Source: Oscillospiraceae bacterium (GTDB taxonomy: Bacteria > Bacillota > Clostridia > Oscillospirales > CAG-272). From it: DNA of 64,000 bases. A program made the translations under genes and the position numbers. Under the pieces are notes generated by a model. The model was not told the origin of the DNA. It saw only the letters and a program-made list of their open reading frames with translations, and made no database searches. Below, piece after piece: positions 43,614-53,350 of this stretch (within the stretch, counting starts at the first letter, position 1; each line of letters begins with the position of its first letter). The stretch lies in contig SVTP01000001.1 in assembly GCA_015063725.1 (NCBI GenBank), forward strand, positions 102,410 to 166,409, written 5' to 3'.

Positions 43614-44843
43614 TTATATTTTTTTATGCGATGCGTAGCGCGAGATGGAGAGGATAATACCAACCTCGAATATCTGCAGCATCAGTGAGGTTCCACCGTA
43701 GCTGAAGAACGGCAGCGAGATGCCCGTGTTGGGCATGGAGTTTGTGACGACTGCGATGTTCAGGATGACCTGAAGCGCGACCTTAAAGGTGAGTCCGTAA
43801 ACGATGAGTGACGAGCACTTATCGGGCGCGTGGCGCGCGATGTGGAAACCGCGCCAAACAAAGGCTACGAACAGTCCGATGACGAGAACAGCGCCGATAA
43901 AGCCGAATTCTTCGCAAATGATGGTAAAAATAAAGTCATTTTGCGGCTGCGATACAAAGCCGTATTTTTGTTGGCTGTTGCCAAGTCCCTTACCAAAAAG
44001 TCCGCCGGAGCCGATTGCCATCAGTCCTTGCAGAGTCTGCCATGCAGAGCCAAGCGGATCTGCTTCCTCAATGTTGAGCCAAGTGTCAACACGGGCAAAG
44101 GCGTATGGGAAGAAAATGATGAGCATGCACGCCGCAACAGCGATGATGCCACCAAGGGACGCGATCCACTTGATGCGCGTTCCGCCAAGGAACATCAGGC
44201 TGATGCCAAGCATACCGATAATGGCAAGTGCCGAGATGTGCTTTTCGAGTGCAACAAGTCCGCCAACGCCCAAAATCATCAAGCCGGGATAAAGGACACC
44301 GTATTTGAAGTCTCCCCCGAACTTGTGCGGCGAGAGGACTTTTTCCTGATGCGTTGTCATAAAGCGCGCCAAGGTAAGCACCAAGGCAAGCTTTGCAAGC
44401 TCTGAGGGTTGCAGAGTGATAATTTTAAGGTCGATCCAACGGCGCGCACCACTGTTAAGGTCTGTTCCCAAGGGCGTTAGTACCAAAAGCAGGAGCACAA
44501 TAGAGATACCGTAAAAGATATAGCTGAAATCATGCCAAAACCTTGGCGTGCAGTATCTGACAACCACTGCCGTAAAGACAACCGCCATCATCAAAAAGAT
44601 GACGTGACGCACAATAAAGTAGGTGGATGTGTCATGGTGTTTTTGCGCAAACACAAAGGATGCACTGTAGATCATAACGCAACCAAATAGCACGAGCGCC
44701 GCCGTGATAAGCAGGAATGGAACGTCAACACTTCCCTTTATCAATCCTGTTTGGTTTTCATAAGTGGGTTGCGGTTCGTTGTTGTTGAGGTTTCTTTTTG
44801 CAAAGCCAAAGGAGCGCTTTGCCGTATTTGGTTGTTGGTTCAT
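43614..44843 (-). CDS. ftsW: FtsW/RodA/SpoVE-family peptidoglycan polymerase
   Basis: 409-residue SEDS glycosyltransferase with about ten membrane helices polymerising lipid II. The catalytic region between helices 7 and 8 includes YGFVSQPQNDFIFTIICEEFG and the late FFSYGGTSLM motif. The soluble N-terminus (about 45 residues, Asn/Gln-rich) is longer than usual. It should pair with the PASTA transpeptidase upstream. Placed 24 bp after mraY with no murD between. Confidence 0.93.
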   Translation of the reverse strand: MNQQPNTAKRSFGFAKRNLNNNEPQPTYENQTGLIKGSVDVPFLLITAALVLFGCVMIYSASFVFAQKHHDTSTYFIVRHVIFLMMAVVFTAVVVRYCTPRFWHDFSYIFYGISIVLLLLVLTPLGTDLNSGARRWIDLKIITLQPSELAKLALVLTLARFMTTHQEKVLSPHKFGGDFKYGVLYPGLMILGVGGLVALEKHISALAIIGMLGISLMFLGGTRIKWIASLGGIIAVAACMLIIFFPYAFARVDTWLNIEEADPLGSAWQTLQGLMAIGSGGLFGKGLGNSQQKYGFVSQPQNDFIFTIICEEFGFIGAVLVIGLFVAFVWRGFHIARHAPDKCSSLIVYGLTFKVALQVILNIAVVTNSMPNTGISLPFFSYGGTSLMLQIFEVGIILSISRYASHKKI

Positions 44844-44867
44844 AGCAAAGGTCTCCTTTCAGCGTTT

Positions 44868-45860
44868 TTATCTTGTGAGAATGAATGCCAGGATGCAGAA
44901 TGCAAGCTCGACGAGCGAGAAAACAAGAACGACCTTATTCTCTCCCCATCCACATTTTTCAAAGTGGTGATGAATGGGTGCCATTTTGAAAAGTCGCTTG
45001 CCGTGCGTTGCCTTGAAATAAAGGATCTGCAAAAGACTGGAAAGCAGTTCAACAATATAAACTGCGCAAACGAGGAACAAAAGCAGAGGCTTGCCCGTTT
45101 GGAAGATGGCGCCCATGACGATGCCGCCGAGGAAGAGCGAGCCCGTATCCCCCATAAACACCTTTGCGGGATGGAAGTTATAGAGCAAAAATCCAAGCGT
45201 TGCACCGATGATGGCTGCACCGACGATGGAAAGCCCAAGATCCTTTGCAAGGATCGCAAAAACTGCCAAGAAGACACCGATCACGCAGGTGACCGAGGAA
45301 GCAAGTCCGTCAAGTCCGTCGGTAAAGTTGGCTCCGTTGATAACGCCTGCTGCCAGAATGGCGGCAAGAATATACCACACAAAGCCGCGAATGGGAAGAT
45401 TGATCACGGGGATGACCACCTCACTCGGCAGATTTCCCGTATATCCCATCACACAAAGGTAGCCTGCCGTTATGGCAAACTGCAAAACGAGCTTTTGCTT
45501 TCTGGTCAGTCCCTCATTTTGCTTTTTGATCAACTTGCAGTAGTCATCAACAAATCCAACCGCGCCGTTTGCTACTGCAAACGCAACGGTGAGTGCAAGC
45601 GGAATGTAGTCGGATGCATTCCCCTTGATTGCCGCGTAAACAAAGAAGATCGCGACCACAATCAGGATTGCCAAAATAAAGCCGATGCCACCCATAATGG
45701 GCGTTCCCTCTTTGGATTTGTGCCAGCGAGGTCCAATATCAAGAATTTTTTGTCCCGCTTTGTGCGAGCGCAATATTGGGATCAGGATGCGCTCTGCCAG
45801 TGCCGTAAGGGCAAACACGCCGAGCGTGACGAGTACAAGGATGATGCTAAATTCAGTCAT
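44868..45860 (-). CDS. mraY: Phospho-N-acetylmuramoyl-pentapeptide transferase MraY
   Basis: 330-residue ten-helix membrane enzyme that makes lipid I. Signature sites NGANFTDGLDGLASS (Mg2+/catalytic Asp), FMGDTGSLFLGG and HHHFEKCGWGENKVV are intact. Sits between murF and ftsW, 27 and 24 bp away respectively. Confidence 0.96.
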   Translation of the reverse strand: MTEFSIILVLVTLGVFALTALAERILIPILRSHKAGQKILDIGPRWHKSKEGTPIMGGIGFILAILIVVAIFFVYAAIKGNASDYIPLALTVAFAVANGAVGFVDDYCKLIKKQNEGLTRKQKLVLQFAITAGYLCVMGYTGNLPSEVVIPVINLPIRGFVWYILAAILAAGVINGANFTDGLDGLASSVTCVIGVFLAVFAILAKDLGLSIVGAAIIGATLGFLLYNFHPAKVFMGDTGSLFLGGIVMGAIFQTGKPLLLFLVCAVYIVELLSSLLQILYFKATHGKRLFKMAPIHHHFEKCGWGENKVVLVFSLVELAFCILAFILTR

Positions 45861-45887
45861 CTGATTATCCTCTCTTTTTTGTCTTTG

Positions 45888-47309
45888 TTACTGTTCCTTC
45901 AGGACGTTGACTACGCGTTCAAGTTGAACACCGCGGCTTGCCTTGAACAAAAGTGTATCCCCCGCGTGCGTGTGGGATACCAATGCCCGAACAATGGCAT
46001 CGACGTTGTTGTAATCGATGAAAAGCATTATTTTTGCAGGATCCATACCTACTTCAACGGCACCTTGTGCAATCTCAATACCGCCCTTGCCTACGGCAAA
46101 TAAAAGGTCAATACCACGGTCTTGCAGATATCCTCCGATTCCTCGGTGCATCGTAATACTATGCTTGCCAAGCTCCAGCATATCGCCAAGGATCGCCACA
46201 CGGCGTCCCTCTTTGGGTGCGCATTCACAAAGAACGTCAATGGCGGCTCTCATTGATTCGGGAGCAGCATTGTAGCAATCGGCTATCACCGTTTTACCCT
46301 TAACGTTCAAAATTTCCTGTCGCATACCTGCGGGCTTGAAGTTTTGGAGTCCGTTTTTGATCTGTTCGGGTGTGAGTCCTTGCAAAGTAGCCACCGCAAA
46401 TGCATACAACGCTGCAAACACATTGTGGCGTCCGCTGACGGGAATATAGAAATCGGGATAGGTTGTTCCCTTGTAAACGACATCAAAGCGTGTTCCCGCG
46501 AGCTCCACCTGAATATTTTGTGCAAAAAAGTCGGCATTCGGTCGTTTTAAGGACACATACAGTGTGTGGTAACTTCTACCGCCAACACAGGAGAGGATCG
46601 GTTGGTCTCCGTTGAGAATGAGATAACCGCCTTTTTTCAGTCCGCACAAAATTTCAAGCTTTGCGCGAAAGATGCCGCCGCGGTCGCCAAGCGTTTCCAT
46701 GTGCGACGAGCCAATGTTTGTAATGACGGCAATATCGGGTTCAGCCACCAGCGACATACGCTCGATCTCACCAAAATTGCTCATGCCCATTTCCAGAACG
46801 GCACACTCGCAATCCTCGGGAATTTCCATAACAGAAAGCGGCATACCGATGACGCTGTTATGATTGCCCGAGGAAACATAGGTTTTCTTTCCCTCGCGCA
46901 TCACGGCGGCGATCATATCCTTGGTGGTAGTCTTCCCAACACTGCCTGTTACTGCTACTCGGGGAAAGGTTCTTCCCTCAAGCTGTGCGCTTGCCATATA
47001 AGAGAGCGCCATTTCGCTATCCTTGACCAGGATAACGGCAACATCTTTGCCGTAAAGGTCAGGTGCGATGGGCTCCTGACTGACAATGCAACGGCATCCT
47101 GCCGCGATTGCCGCAGGGATGTAATTATGACCGTTGACACGCTCGCCTACAAGGGCAAAAAAAGCGGTATTCTCGTCGACCTCGCGAGAATCGGTACAAA
47201 TAGAATATATATTAAATTTGGAATTTTCTTCGTTTTGCAAGACACCGCGGCACATACGGGCAAGTGCGTGCGCCGTGATACCATTCTGCATGGAAAGTTG
47301 AATCTTCAT
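45888..47309 (-). CDS. murF: UDP-MurNAc-tripeptide--D-Ala-D-Ala ligase MurF
   Basis: 473-residue Mur ligase adding D-Ala-D-Ala to the tripeptide. AVTGSVGKTTTKDMIAAVM is the ATP loop; EMGMSNFGEIERMS and YNAAPESMRAAID are MurF hallmarks. Its ATG overlaps the murE stop (ATGA), coupling translation. Confidence 0.95.
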   Translation of the reverse strand: MKIQLSMQNGITAHALARMCRGVLQNEENSKFNIYSICTDSREVDENTAFFALVGERVNGHNYIPAAIAAGCRCIVSQEPIAPDLYGKDVAVILVKDSEMALSYMASAQLEGRTFPRVAVTGSVGKTTTKDMIAAVMREGKKTYVSSGNHNSVIGMPLSVMEIPEDCECAVLEMGMSNFGEIERMSLVAEPDIAVITNIGSSHMETLGDRGGIFRAKLEILCGLKKGGYLILNGDQPILSCVGGRSYHTLYVSLKRPNADFFAQNIQVELAGTRFDVVYKGTTYPDFYIPVSGRHNVFAALYAFAVATLQGLTPEQIKNGLQNFKPAGMRQEILNVKGKTVIADCYNAAPESMRAAIDVLCECAPKEGRRVAILGDMLELGKHSITMHRGIGGYLQDRGIDLLFAVGKGGIEIAQGAVEVGMDPAKIMLFIDYNNVDAIVRALVSHTHAGDTLLFKASRGVQLERVVNVLKEQ

Positions 47310-48844
47310 ACAGTCGGTTCTCCTTTGTTTTCGTCATCGCCGTTTTGTTCGCGCAGGCGCGCGCGGAAGGCTTCTTTTACAAGACTTCCCTCGCAGAACG
47401 GGCGGCGTTCCCCTCCTACGATCTCGTATTCTTCGTGTCCCTTGCCCGCAAGCAGGATCAGGTCACCCGCTTTTGCATTTTTGACCGCATAGCGAATGGC
47501 AGATGCGCGGTCCGGGATAATGGTATAGGCTTTTTGCGGCGGTATGCCCGCAACGATTTGACAGATGATTTGCATAGGATCCTCTCCTCGGGAATTGTCC
47601 GAGGTGATGATCACGTGATCGGCAAGTCGCGCCGCGATCTCACCCATGACGGCTCGTTTGCTACGGTCACGGTCTCCACCGCAACCAAAGAGCACAACCG
47701 TTCTGCCTCCCTTTTGCACAAGATCTCGGGCAGTCAGGAGCAGCTTTTCAAGAGCATCGGGTGTGTGTGCGTAGTCAATGAGCACCGAAAAGTCGGCTTC
47801 CAATCCAAGTCGCACACGCTCCATTCTCCCCTTTACACCGCCCATTGTGGCAAGCGCGGTCTTAATGGCGGCGGGACTGCAGCCAAGCTCAAGGGCACAA
47901 ATGGCGGCTTGCATAGAGTTCATAACAGTAAACTCCCCTGCAATCGGGCAGGAAATGCGCAGGCGCGTTCGCGCCGAAGAAAGACGGTAAGCAACGCCGT
48001 TTTGCGCATGCAGTTCGATCTCATCCGCACTGTAATCGGCATGCTTGCCTTTTGTTGTGCAGATCATGCGACGGCAGGTGCTGTCCTGTAGCATCCTCTC
48101 GCAATAAGGCGAATCGGCATTGCAGATCGCCAATTTTGTTTTTTGAAAGAGCATCGCTTTGGCGGCGGCATAAGACTCCATTGTTTTGTGAAAATCCAAA
48201 TGCTCGGGCGTCAGATTGGTAAAGATCGCCGCCTCAAAGGTGATGGGCGCGAGTTTTTCAAGAGACAGTGCGTGTGAGGAGACTTCCATCACCACGTACT
48301 CCACACCCTCATCCCGCATTTGTGCAAAGATGTGATAGAGGTCACGCGGATCGGGGGTGGTGAGATTGGAAAGCCCTGCTTCCCGAGCGGTTTGAATAAT
48401 GCCCTCCTCGCTCTCGCAGCCTACCGTACCAATGATACCGCAGGTGTGCCAAGCGGTGCGCAGAATGGTACGCAGCATGTGCGCCACGCTGGTTTTGCCG
48501 TTTGTTCCCGTAACACCGACGATTTTGAGATCGCGGCAAGGAAAACCGTACCAAGCGTGCCAGAGATGCGCAAGAGTCGCACGGGGATCGTCACATTGCA
48601 AAAAAGCAATTCCCTCTTTTGCCACGATGTCGGGGTGGTTGCGATCTGTCAAAATGCAGATCGCACCGTTCCCGATTGCTTCCCCAATGTAGTTGTGGGA
48701 ATCAAATTGCGTTCCGCAAAGGCAAACAAACATTGCATCCTTCATCTCTTTGCGAGAATCCGTCAAGATGTCCTTGATCTCCCAATCCAAATATGCATCG
48801 GGGCAACAGATGCCTGCGGCATCGCACAAATATTTGAGTTTCAC
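47306..48844 (-). CDS. murE: UDP-MurNAc-dipeptide--meso-diaminopimelate ligase MurE
   Basis: 512-residue Mur ligase. The ATP loop is VTGTNGKTSVAHML. The substrate-selecting motif reads DNSRGEDP (DNPR type), which favours meso-diaminopimelate over lysine, agreeing with the dap operon in this window. Start is GTG 48844 with GGAGG upstream. Overlaps murF by 4 bp. Confidence 0.95.
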   Translation of the reverse strand: MKLKYLCDAAGICCPDAYLDWEIKDILTDSRKEMKDAMFVCLCGTQFDSHNYIGEAIGNGAICILTDRNHPDIVAKEGIAFLQCDDPRATLAHLWHAWYGFPCRDLKIVGVTGTNGKTSVAHMLRTILRTAWHTCGIIGTVGCESEEGIIQTAREAGLSNLTTPDPRDLYHIFAQMRDEGVEYVVMEVSSHALSLEKLAPITFEAAIFTNLTPEHLDFHKTMESYAAAKAMLFQKTKLAICNADSPYCERMLQDSTCRRMICTTKGKHADYSADEIELHAQNGVAYRLSSARTRLRISCPIAGEFTVMNSMQAAICALELGCSPAAIKTALATMGGVKGRMERVRLGLEADFSVLIDYAHTPDALEKLLLTARDLVQKGGRTVVLFGCGGDRDRSKRAVMGEIAARLADHVIITSDNSRGEDPMQIICQIVAGIPPQKAYTIIPDRASAIRYAVKNAKAGDLILLAGKGHEEYEIVGGERRPFCEGSLVKEAFRARLREQNGDDENKGEPTV

Positions 48845-48907
48845 AGCCCTTCCCTCCAGGTTTGAAAATTTCTTTCAACTTCCCGACAGAAGGTCTGTCA
48901 ATTGATT

Positions 48908-51334
48908 TTAATTTGCCGGAGGCAAATATTCGTCAAAATCCTTATCGTCAAGGTAACGGAAGGTTACCTCAACAACGGTGCCGCGCGGAACGACCTCGCC
49001 CGCAGCTACCGATTGCGAAATAACGGTGGCACCCGTGCCGCTGAGATAGTTTTTGGTGCCAAGGATGCGGATATTCAACCCCGCATCAATCAGCTTCTGA
49101 TTAGCGGCAGCCGCCGTCATTCCCGTAACATCGGGAACCGTAACGGTCTTGGTAGGCGTTTCTTTATCGGTGTAGGCAAGAATTCTTGCGGACTTCTTCT
49201 CTACCACCATTCCGCTTTCGGGATACTGACGGCGGATAATGCCGTCATCGGGACCGAGGATTTCAATGTTGAGTCCGTTCCTTTGACAGTAATTTCTTGC
49301 GGCAGAAACGGTGTATCCCACAAGATTGGGGATTTTGGTTGCCATGTTTTCAAGTTCTTTATCGGTATAGACCGCTTCAACGCCGAGATATGGCAGAATG
49401 GTCTCCATAACGTTTGCAACGTAAGGTGCCGCTACAACACTACCGTAGAGTGTGCCCTCGGTGGGCTCGTCGACCATAATGATGATGGCATACTGCGGAT
49501 CATCGGCAGGAGCAAATGCTACGGTGGAGCAAACGTACTTTTCACTCACCTGGAAGTCTGCGGGAATTCCCGTATAGTTGCACATCGTGCAAACGAACAT
49601 TCCAACGCCCTCAATGGTTTGCGGAAGTGCGGTATACCCACACAAGGGACATTCGCGTTCCTTCTTTTCGGAAGTGCCCGTTTTTGCGGCAAGTCGGTAG
49701 CCGGCAACATATGCGTTTTTGGCACCGCCCGCTCCCGAAACACCCTCCTCCAAAATTTTTGCCACCGTCTCGCAAACGCTTTCGCTCACTACCTGACGGC
49801 GCACGTGATTGTCAAAGGACTGAATCAGGTTGCCATTCTGGTCGGTGATGGAAGAAACGAAATGTGGGGATACGAGGTATCCGCCATTGGCTACGGCAGA
49901 AACTGCTGTGATTTGTTGGATGAGTGTGACATTGAAGTTTTGACCGAATGCGTAAATAGCAAGGTCAAGATCGGTAAAGGCATCTTGCGTAGCAAACACG
50001 CCGCCGCCCTCTCCGGGCAGGTCGATGCCTGTTTTTTCAAGATAACCAAAGGCTTTGAGATAGTTGTAAAAAGTGTTTGTGCCAAGGCGAAGGCCTACCT
50101 TCATCAGCCATGGGTTGCAGGATTGCTGAATGCCCTCGGCAAAGGTGAGTGCGCCGTGCCCTTTGACCTTGTGGCAGTGAATCTTCTGTCCCAAAACTGT
50201 CAAGAAGCCGGTGCAGGTGTTGCTTTCGGTCAGGGTAACAACGTCTTCCTCAAGTGCCATAGATGCGGTCATAACCTTAAAGGTCGAACCAGGAATATAG
50301 GACTCGGTGATCGCCTTGTTTGCCCACATATTCAGCTGGAGATTTTGCTTGACCGTGTTGTAAGCATCGCTCCCCGGCGCATAACCGAGGTTTTGCAAAG
50401 TCTCAAGAGAATGTTCGTCAAGCTCGCGAGGGTTATTGAGGTCAAAATCAGGATAGACTGCCATTCCAAGGACTGCGCCGGTTTTAACGTTCATAACAAT
50501 ACCTGCCGCGCGGTTTTCTCCGCCCGACTCAAGGTATGCGTTTTGCAACTGCTCCTCAAGTGCGGATTGCACGAAAACATCGATGGTGGTATTGATGTGA
50601 TATCCGTTTTGCGCGGGGATGTACTCCTTGAATGCATAAGGCATTTCGTTGCCCGAGGAATCGCGCGCCGTAATGTAGCGGCCGTTGGTTCCCGCAAGCA
50701 TCTTATTGTATTGGAATTCCAGTCCGTAAAGTCCCGTACCGTCGCTTCCTGTAAAGCCAAGAACGTGTGATGCGAGTGCCGAGTAAGGATAGTGACGGGT
50801 GTAGGTGCTTTCCAGATAGATCATCTGCTCCAGATCGTATTCGTCGATAAATGCGCGAACAAGATCGGCAGTATCTTCGTCCACCTCGCGTGCGATGGTG
50901 CGATCGAGGTAGTGGGTGTAGGTCGTTTGCTTGAGGACGAAATCGTAGGAAACGTTTAAAAGCTTGGAAAGATTTTCGGAAATGAGGGGGGCAAGCTGGA
51001 TGTTGCTTCCCTCTTGGTTGTGCAGGCTTTGCGCGCGCGCGATAGAAGAAGGCGACAAAAAGACACGATAGGTGGTAATGTTGGTTGCCAAAAGCACACC
51101 GTTGGCGTCATAAATGTTGCCGCGAGAGGCATTTACAGAAGATTCGGTAGTGATCTGCTCCAGCACCTTTTGACGGTAATGCTCATATTTTACTGTTTGC
51201 AACAGAAAAATACGCACCAAAAGAGCAGAAAAGAGCAAAACAGCAATCCCCAGCAGTATGGCTGCACGCCCTACCGTTTTGGGGTGAAGATTGCCTTCGC
51301 TCTCAGAATGACCGATTTGTTTTTTATCTTCCAT
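48908..51334 (-). CDS. PASTA-domain penicillin-binding transpeptidase (FtsI/SpoVD class B) with a Cys4 insertion
   Basis: 808-residue class B PBP: cytoplasmic tail, membrane helix (AILLGIAVLLFSALLVRIF), dimerisation domain, transpeptidase domain with STFK (IPGSTFKVMTA), SCN (IQQSCNPWLM) and KTGT (551-554) motifs, and two PASTA domains at the C-terminus (from about 655). Between KTGT and the following VAFAPADDPQYAI strand lies an insertion with CPLC (562-565) and CTMC (582-585), a likely zinc ribbon outside the cell. Cross-links septal or spore peptidoglycan. Between the FtsL-like gene and murE. Confidence 0.93.
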   Translation of the reverse strand: MEDKKQIGHSESEGNLHPKTVGRAAILLGIAVLLFSALLVRIFLLQTVKYEHYRQKVLEQITTESSVNASRGNIYDANGVLLATNITTYRVFLSPSSIARAQSLHNQEGSNIQLAPLISENLSKLLNVSYDFVLKQTTYTHYLDRTIAREVDEDTADLVRAFIDEYDLEQMIYLESTYTRHYPYSALASHVLGFTGSDGTGLYGLEFQYNKMLAGTNGRYITARDSSGNEMPYAFKEYIPAQNGYHINTTIDVFVQSALEEQLQNAYLESGGENRAAGIVMNVKTGAVLGMAVYPDFDLNNPRELDEHSLETLQNLGYAPGSDAYNTVKQNLQLNMWANKAITESYIPGSTFKVMTASMALEEDVVTLTESNTCTGFLTVLGQKIHCHKVKGHGALTFAEGIQQSCNPWLMKVGLRLGTNTFYNYLKAFGYLEKTGIDLPGEGGGVFATQDAFTDLDLAIYAFGQNFNVTLIQQITAVSAVANGGYLVSPHFVSSITDQNGNLIQSFDNHVRRQVVSESVCETVAKILEEGVSGAGGAKNAYVAGYRLAAKTGTSEKKERECPLCGYTALPQTIEGVGMFVCTMCNYTGIPADFQVSEKYVCSTVAFAPADDPQYAIIIMVDEPTEGTLYGSVVAAPYVANVMETILPYLGVEAVYTDKELENMATKIPNLVGYTVSAARNYCQRNGLNIEILGPDDGIIRRQYPESGMVVEKKSARILAYTDKETPTKTVTVPDVTGMTAAAANQKLIDAGLNIRILGTKNYLSGTGATVISQSVAAGEVVPRGTVVEVTFRYLDDKDFDEYLPPAN

Positions 51335-51363
51335 TTTGCCGCTCCTTTCCGGGGATTTCTGCA

Positions 51364-51394
51364 GGAAAAGCGAGGGTGTTCTCCTCGCTTTTCC
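51364..51394. promoter_or_regulatory. Hairpin between the FtsL-like and PBP genes
   Basis: GGAAAAGCGAGG and CCTCGCTTTTCC form a perfect 12-bp stem with a 7-nt loop inside the dcw operon. No U tract follows, so an mRNA processing or stability element is likelier than a terminator. Confidence 0.6.
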
Positions 51395-51443
51395 ATGCTC
51401 TTTTATATTATGAAGAGAGTAACAAAATTATGATTATAACCGC

Positions 51444-52331
51444 TTATTTGAGCCCGATCGCGCTCAAAATTGCGGAAATTCCAACTGTTTCTTGCTTTTT
51501 CTCTTCAAATACCTCGATGGAATCGCCTGAACCCATAGAAAGGTACTGCATTTTTACGTATTGTTCCTCAACCATACCAAACTCCTCGGTGGCGATACTG
51601 CGAATTGCCAAAAGGTCGTTCTTCACGTCCAGTTCGGATTGCAGATCCGAAACCTCAACGGCAAGCTCGGAAAGTTCAACAGTGAGTTGGCTGACACGCT
51701 TTTCGCCATGATGGATCATAACAGAGCTTGCTACGATCAACATCAGGGAGACGGCAACCGCTACGATGGCGGCAAATGCCGAAAGAGGAAACCGACGCGT
51801 CCCTTGCGTGGTATCGACGGGTGAAAAATCGAACCACGCAGGGGCCGACGTGCGGACAAATTGGATAGTTTTGGAAGGTAACTGCTTGATTTGTGCAGGA
51901 AGAGCGGCGATTTTTTCTTTTAGAGTTGCCTCTTCCTCGTATTTGACTACGGCTCGCGAGGCTTTTTCTGCCTCTCCCGCAAACACGCTTTCATCCTCGG
52001 CAGGAACAGCGGAAAAATCCTCTCCCCTTGTGCGGATGGCACGTGTTTCACTGAAGTATTGGATCAAGTCTCTCCCCGACATTGTCTCCTTACCGTGGCG
52101 ATAACGACCGCTGACGGCAGTATCGCTCATAGACGAGAGACGGTATGCTGTGGGGGCTAACTTGCGTGTTTCTTTTTCTTTTTCGATCTGCTGGGCACTT
52201 TGTGCGGCAACCGCCTTGGCTACGCCACGTGCCGCAAACTGCTCGGTAATGGTCTGTACCTCTTGCGCGGCACTGACAGCGAGTTTACCACCGACAGAGG
52301 CGCTATTCAGTTGTGTCTCTTGGCGGTTCAT
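51444..52331 (-). CDS. FtsL-like bitopic protein with a long N-terminal extension
   Basis: 295 residues. The last 110 match FtsL in layout: a single membrane helix (FAAIVAVAVSLMLIVASSVM, about 185-207) then a coiled coil (VSQLTVELSELAVEVSDLQ) and IATEEFGMVEEQYVKM, where many FtsL proteins have A(R/E)ExLGM. The first 180 residues form an unusual hydrophilic cytoplasmic domain with Ala, Gln, Glu and Lys and no recognised fold; FtsL proteins are usually about 120 residues. Location between rsmH and the transpeptidase supports FtsL. Confidence 0.7.
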   Translation of the reverse strand: MNRQETQLNSASVGGKLAVSAAQEVQTITEQFAARGVAKAVAAQSAQQIEKEKETRKLAPTAYRLSSMSDTAVSGRYRHGKETMSGRDLIQYFSETRAIRTRGEDFSAVPAEDESVFAGEAEKASRAVVKYEEEATLKEKIAALPAQIKQLPSKTIQFVRTSAPAWFDFSPVDTTQGTRRFPLSAFAAIVAVAVSLMLIVASSVMIHHGEKRVSQLTVELSELAVEVSDLQSELDVKNDLLAIRSIATEEFGMVEEQYVKMQYLSMGSGDSIEVFEEKKQETVGISAILSAIGLK

Positions 52332-52369
52332 GGCACTCGGTTCCCTTCTTATGTACTTATTATGACTTT

Positions 52370-53317
52370 TTACAGCTTTTCGGCAATGCGAAGCTTTGCG
52401 CTATGCGAGCGCGAGTTGACTGCCAGCTCCTCGGTGGACGGCAGGATCGGTTTTTTGGTCAGGATTTTCACCTTTGGCTTGTTGCCGCATACGCAGACCG
52501 GAAAGTTCTTGGGGCAGGTACAGCCGCCCGTTAAAGAAGCAAAGGTCTGCTTGACGATACGATCCTCAAGCGAATGGAAGGTGATGATGGCGATGCGCCC
52601 CCCTTTGTTTAAGAGGGACACGGCGGACTTGATTGCCGGAGCAATCACATCAAGCTCGGCGTTGACCTCAATGCGCAATGCCTGAAAGGTTCGCATTGCC
52701 GGATGGTGTCCGCCATCTCCGTGGCGCGCAGGGACGGAACGTTTGATGATCTCGACCAGTTCCCCTGTGGTCTCGATCGGTGCCGTAAGCCTTGCGCGGA
52801 TAATATTTGAAACAATGCGGGAAGAAAAACGTTCTTCTCCGTATTCGAAAAGGATGCGTCGAAGCGCCTCCTCGGAATATTCATTTACAATTTTTTTAGC
52901 GGTAAGAGTCTTGGTTGCATCCATGCGCATATCCAAGGGGGCATCTGCACGGTAAGAAAAGCCGCGCTCTGCCGTATCCAATTGATAGGAAGAAACGCCA
53001 AGGTCAAGAAGCAGACCGTCGATGTGCTCAATTCCGCGCTCCTCGCAAACCTTTGCAAGGTCACAGAAATTGCTGTGTACTACCTCTGCCCTCTCGCCAA
53101 AGCGCGCAAGACGCTCGGTTGCAACGGCAACTGCGGTGGCATCCTGGTCGAGCGCCAAAAGCTTGCCACCCTCACCGAGGTGCGATGCGATCACAGAACT
53201 GTGTCCCGCGCCACCTGCGGTTCCGTCGATGTAGATACCGTCAGGACGAATGGCAAGTCCTTCGATGCACTCATTCAGCAGCACCGAATAATGCGAAAAC
53301 GCGATTTGCTCTTCCAT
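52370..53317 (-). CDS. rsmH: 16S rRNA (cytosine(1402)-N(4))-methyltransferase RsmH
   Basis: 315-residue SAM-dependent methyltransferase acting on C1402 of 16S rRNA. Visible: HYSVLLNECIEGLAIRPDGIYIDGTAGGAGHS, DQDATAVAVATERL, LDLGVSSYQLD and the C-terminal TFHSLEDRIVKQ motif. Normal length. Second gene of the dcw cluster. Confidence 0.97.
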   Translation of the reverse strand: MEEQIAFSHYSVLLNECIEGLAIRPDGIYIDGTAGGAGHSSVIASHLGEGGKLLALDQDATAVAVATERLARFGERAEVVHSNFCDLAKVCEERGIEHIDGLLLDLGVSSYQLDTAERGFSYRADAPLDMRMDATKTLTAKKIVNEYSEEALRRILFEYGEERFSSRIVSNIIRARLTAPIETTGELVEIIKRSVPARHGDGGHHPAMRTFQALRIEVNAELDVIAPAIKSAVSLLNKGGRIAIITFHSLEDRIVKQTFASLTGGCTCPKNFPVCVCGNKPKVKILTKKPILPSTEELAVNSRSHSAKLRIAEKL

Positions 53318-53350
53318 TGCCCTTCTCCTTACTTGTTTCTTACCTATTTA

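Noticed and set aside
48902..50770. 622-codon open frame on the plus strand
   Set aside because: Antisense to the transpeptidase gene; no homology seen.
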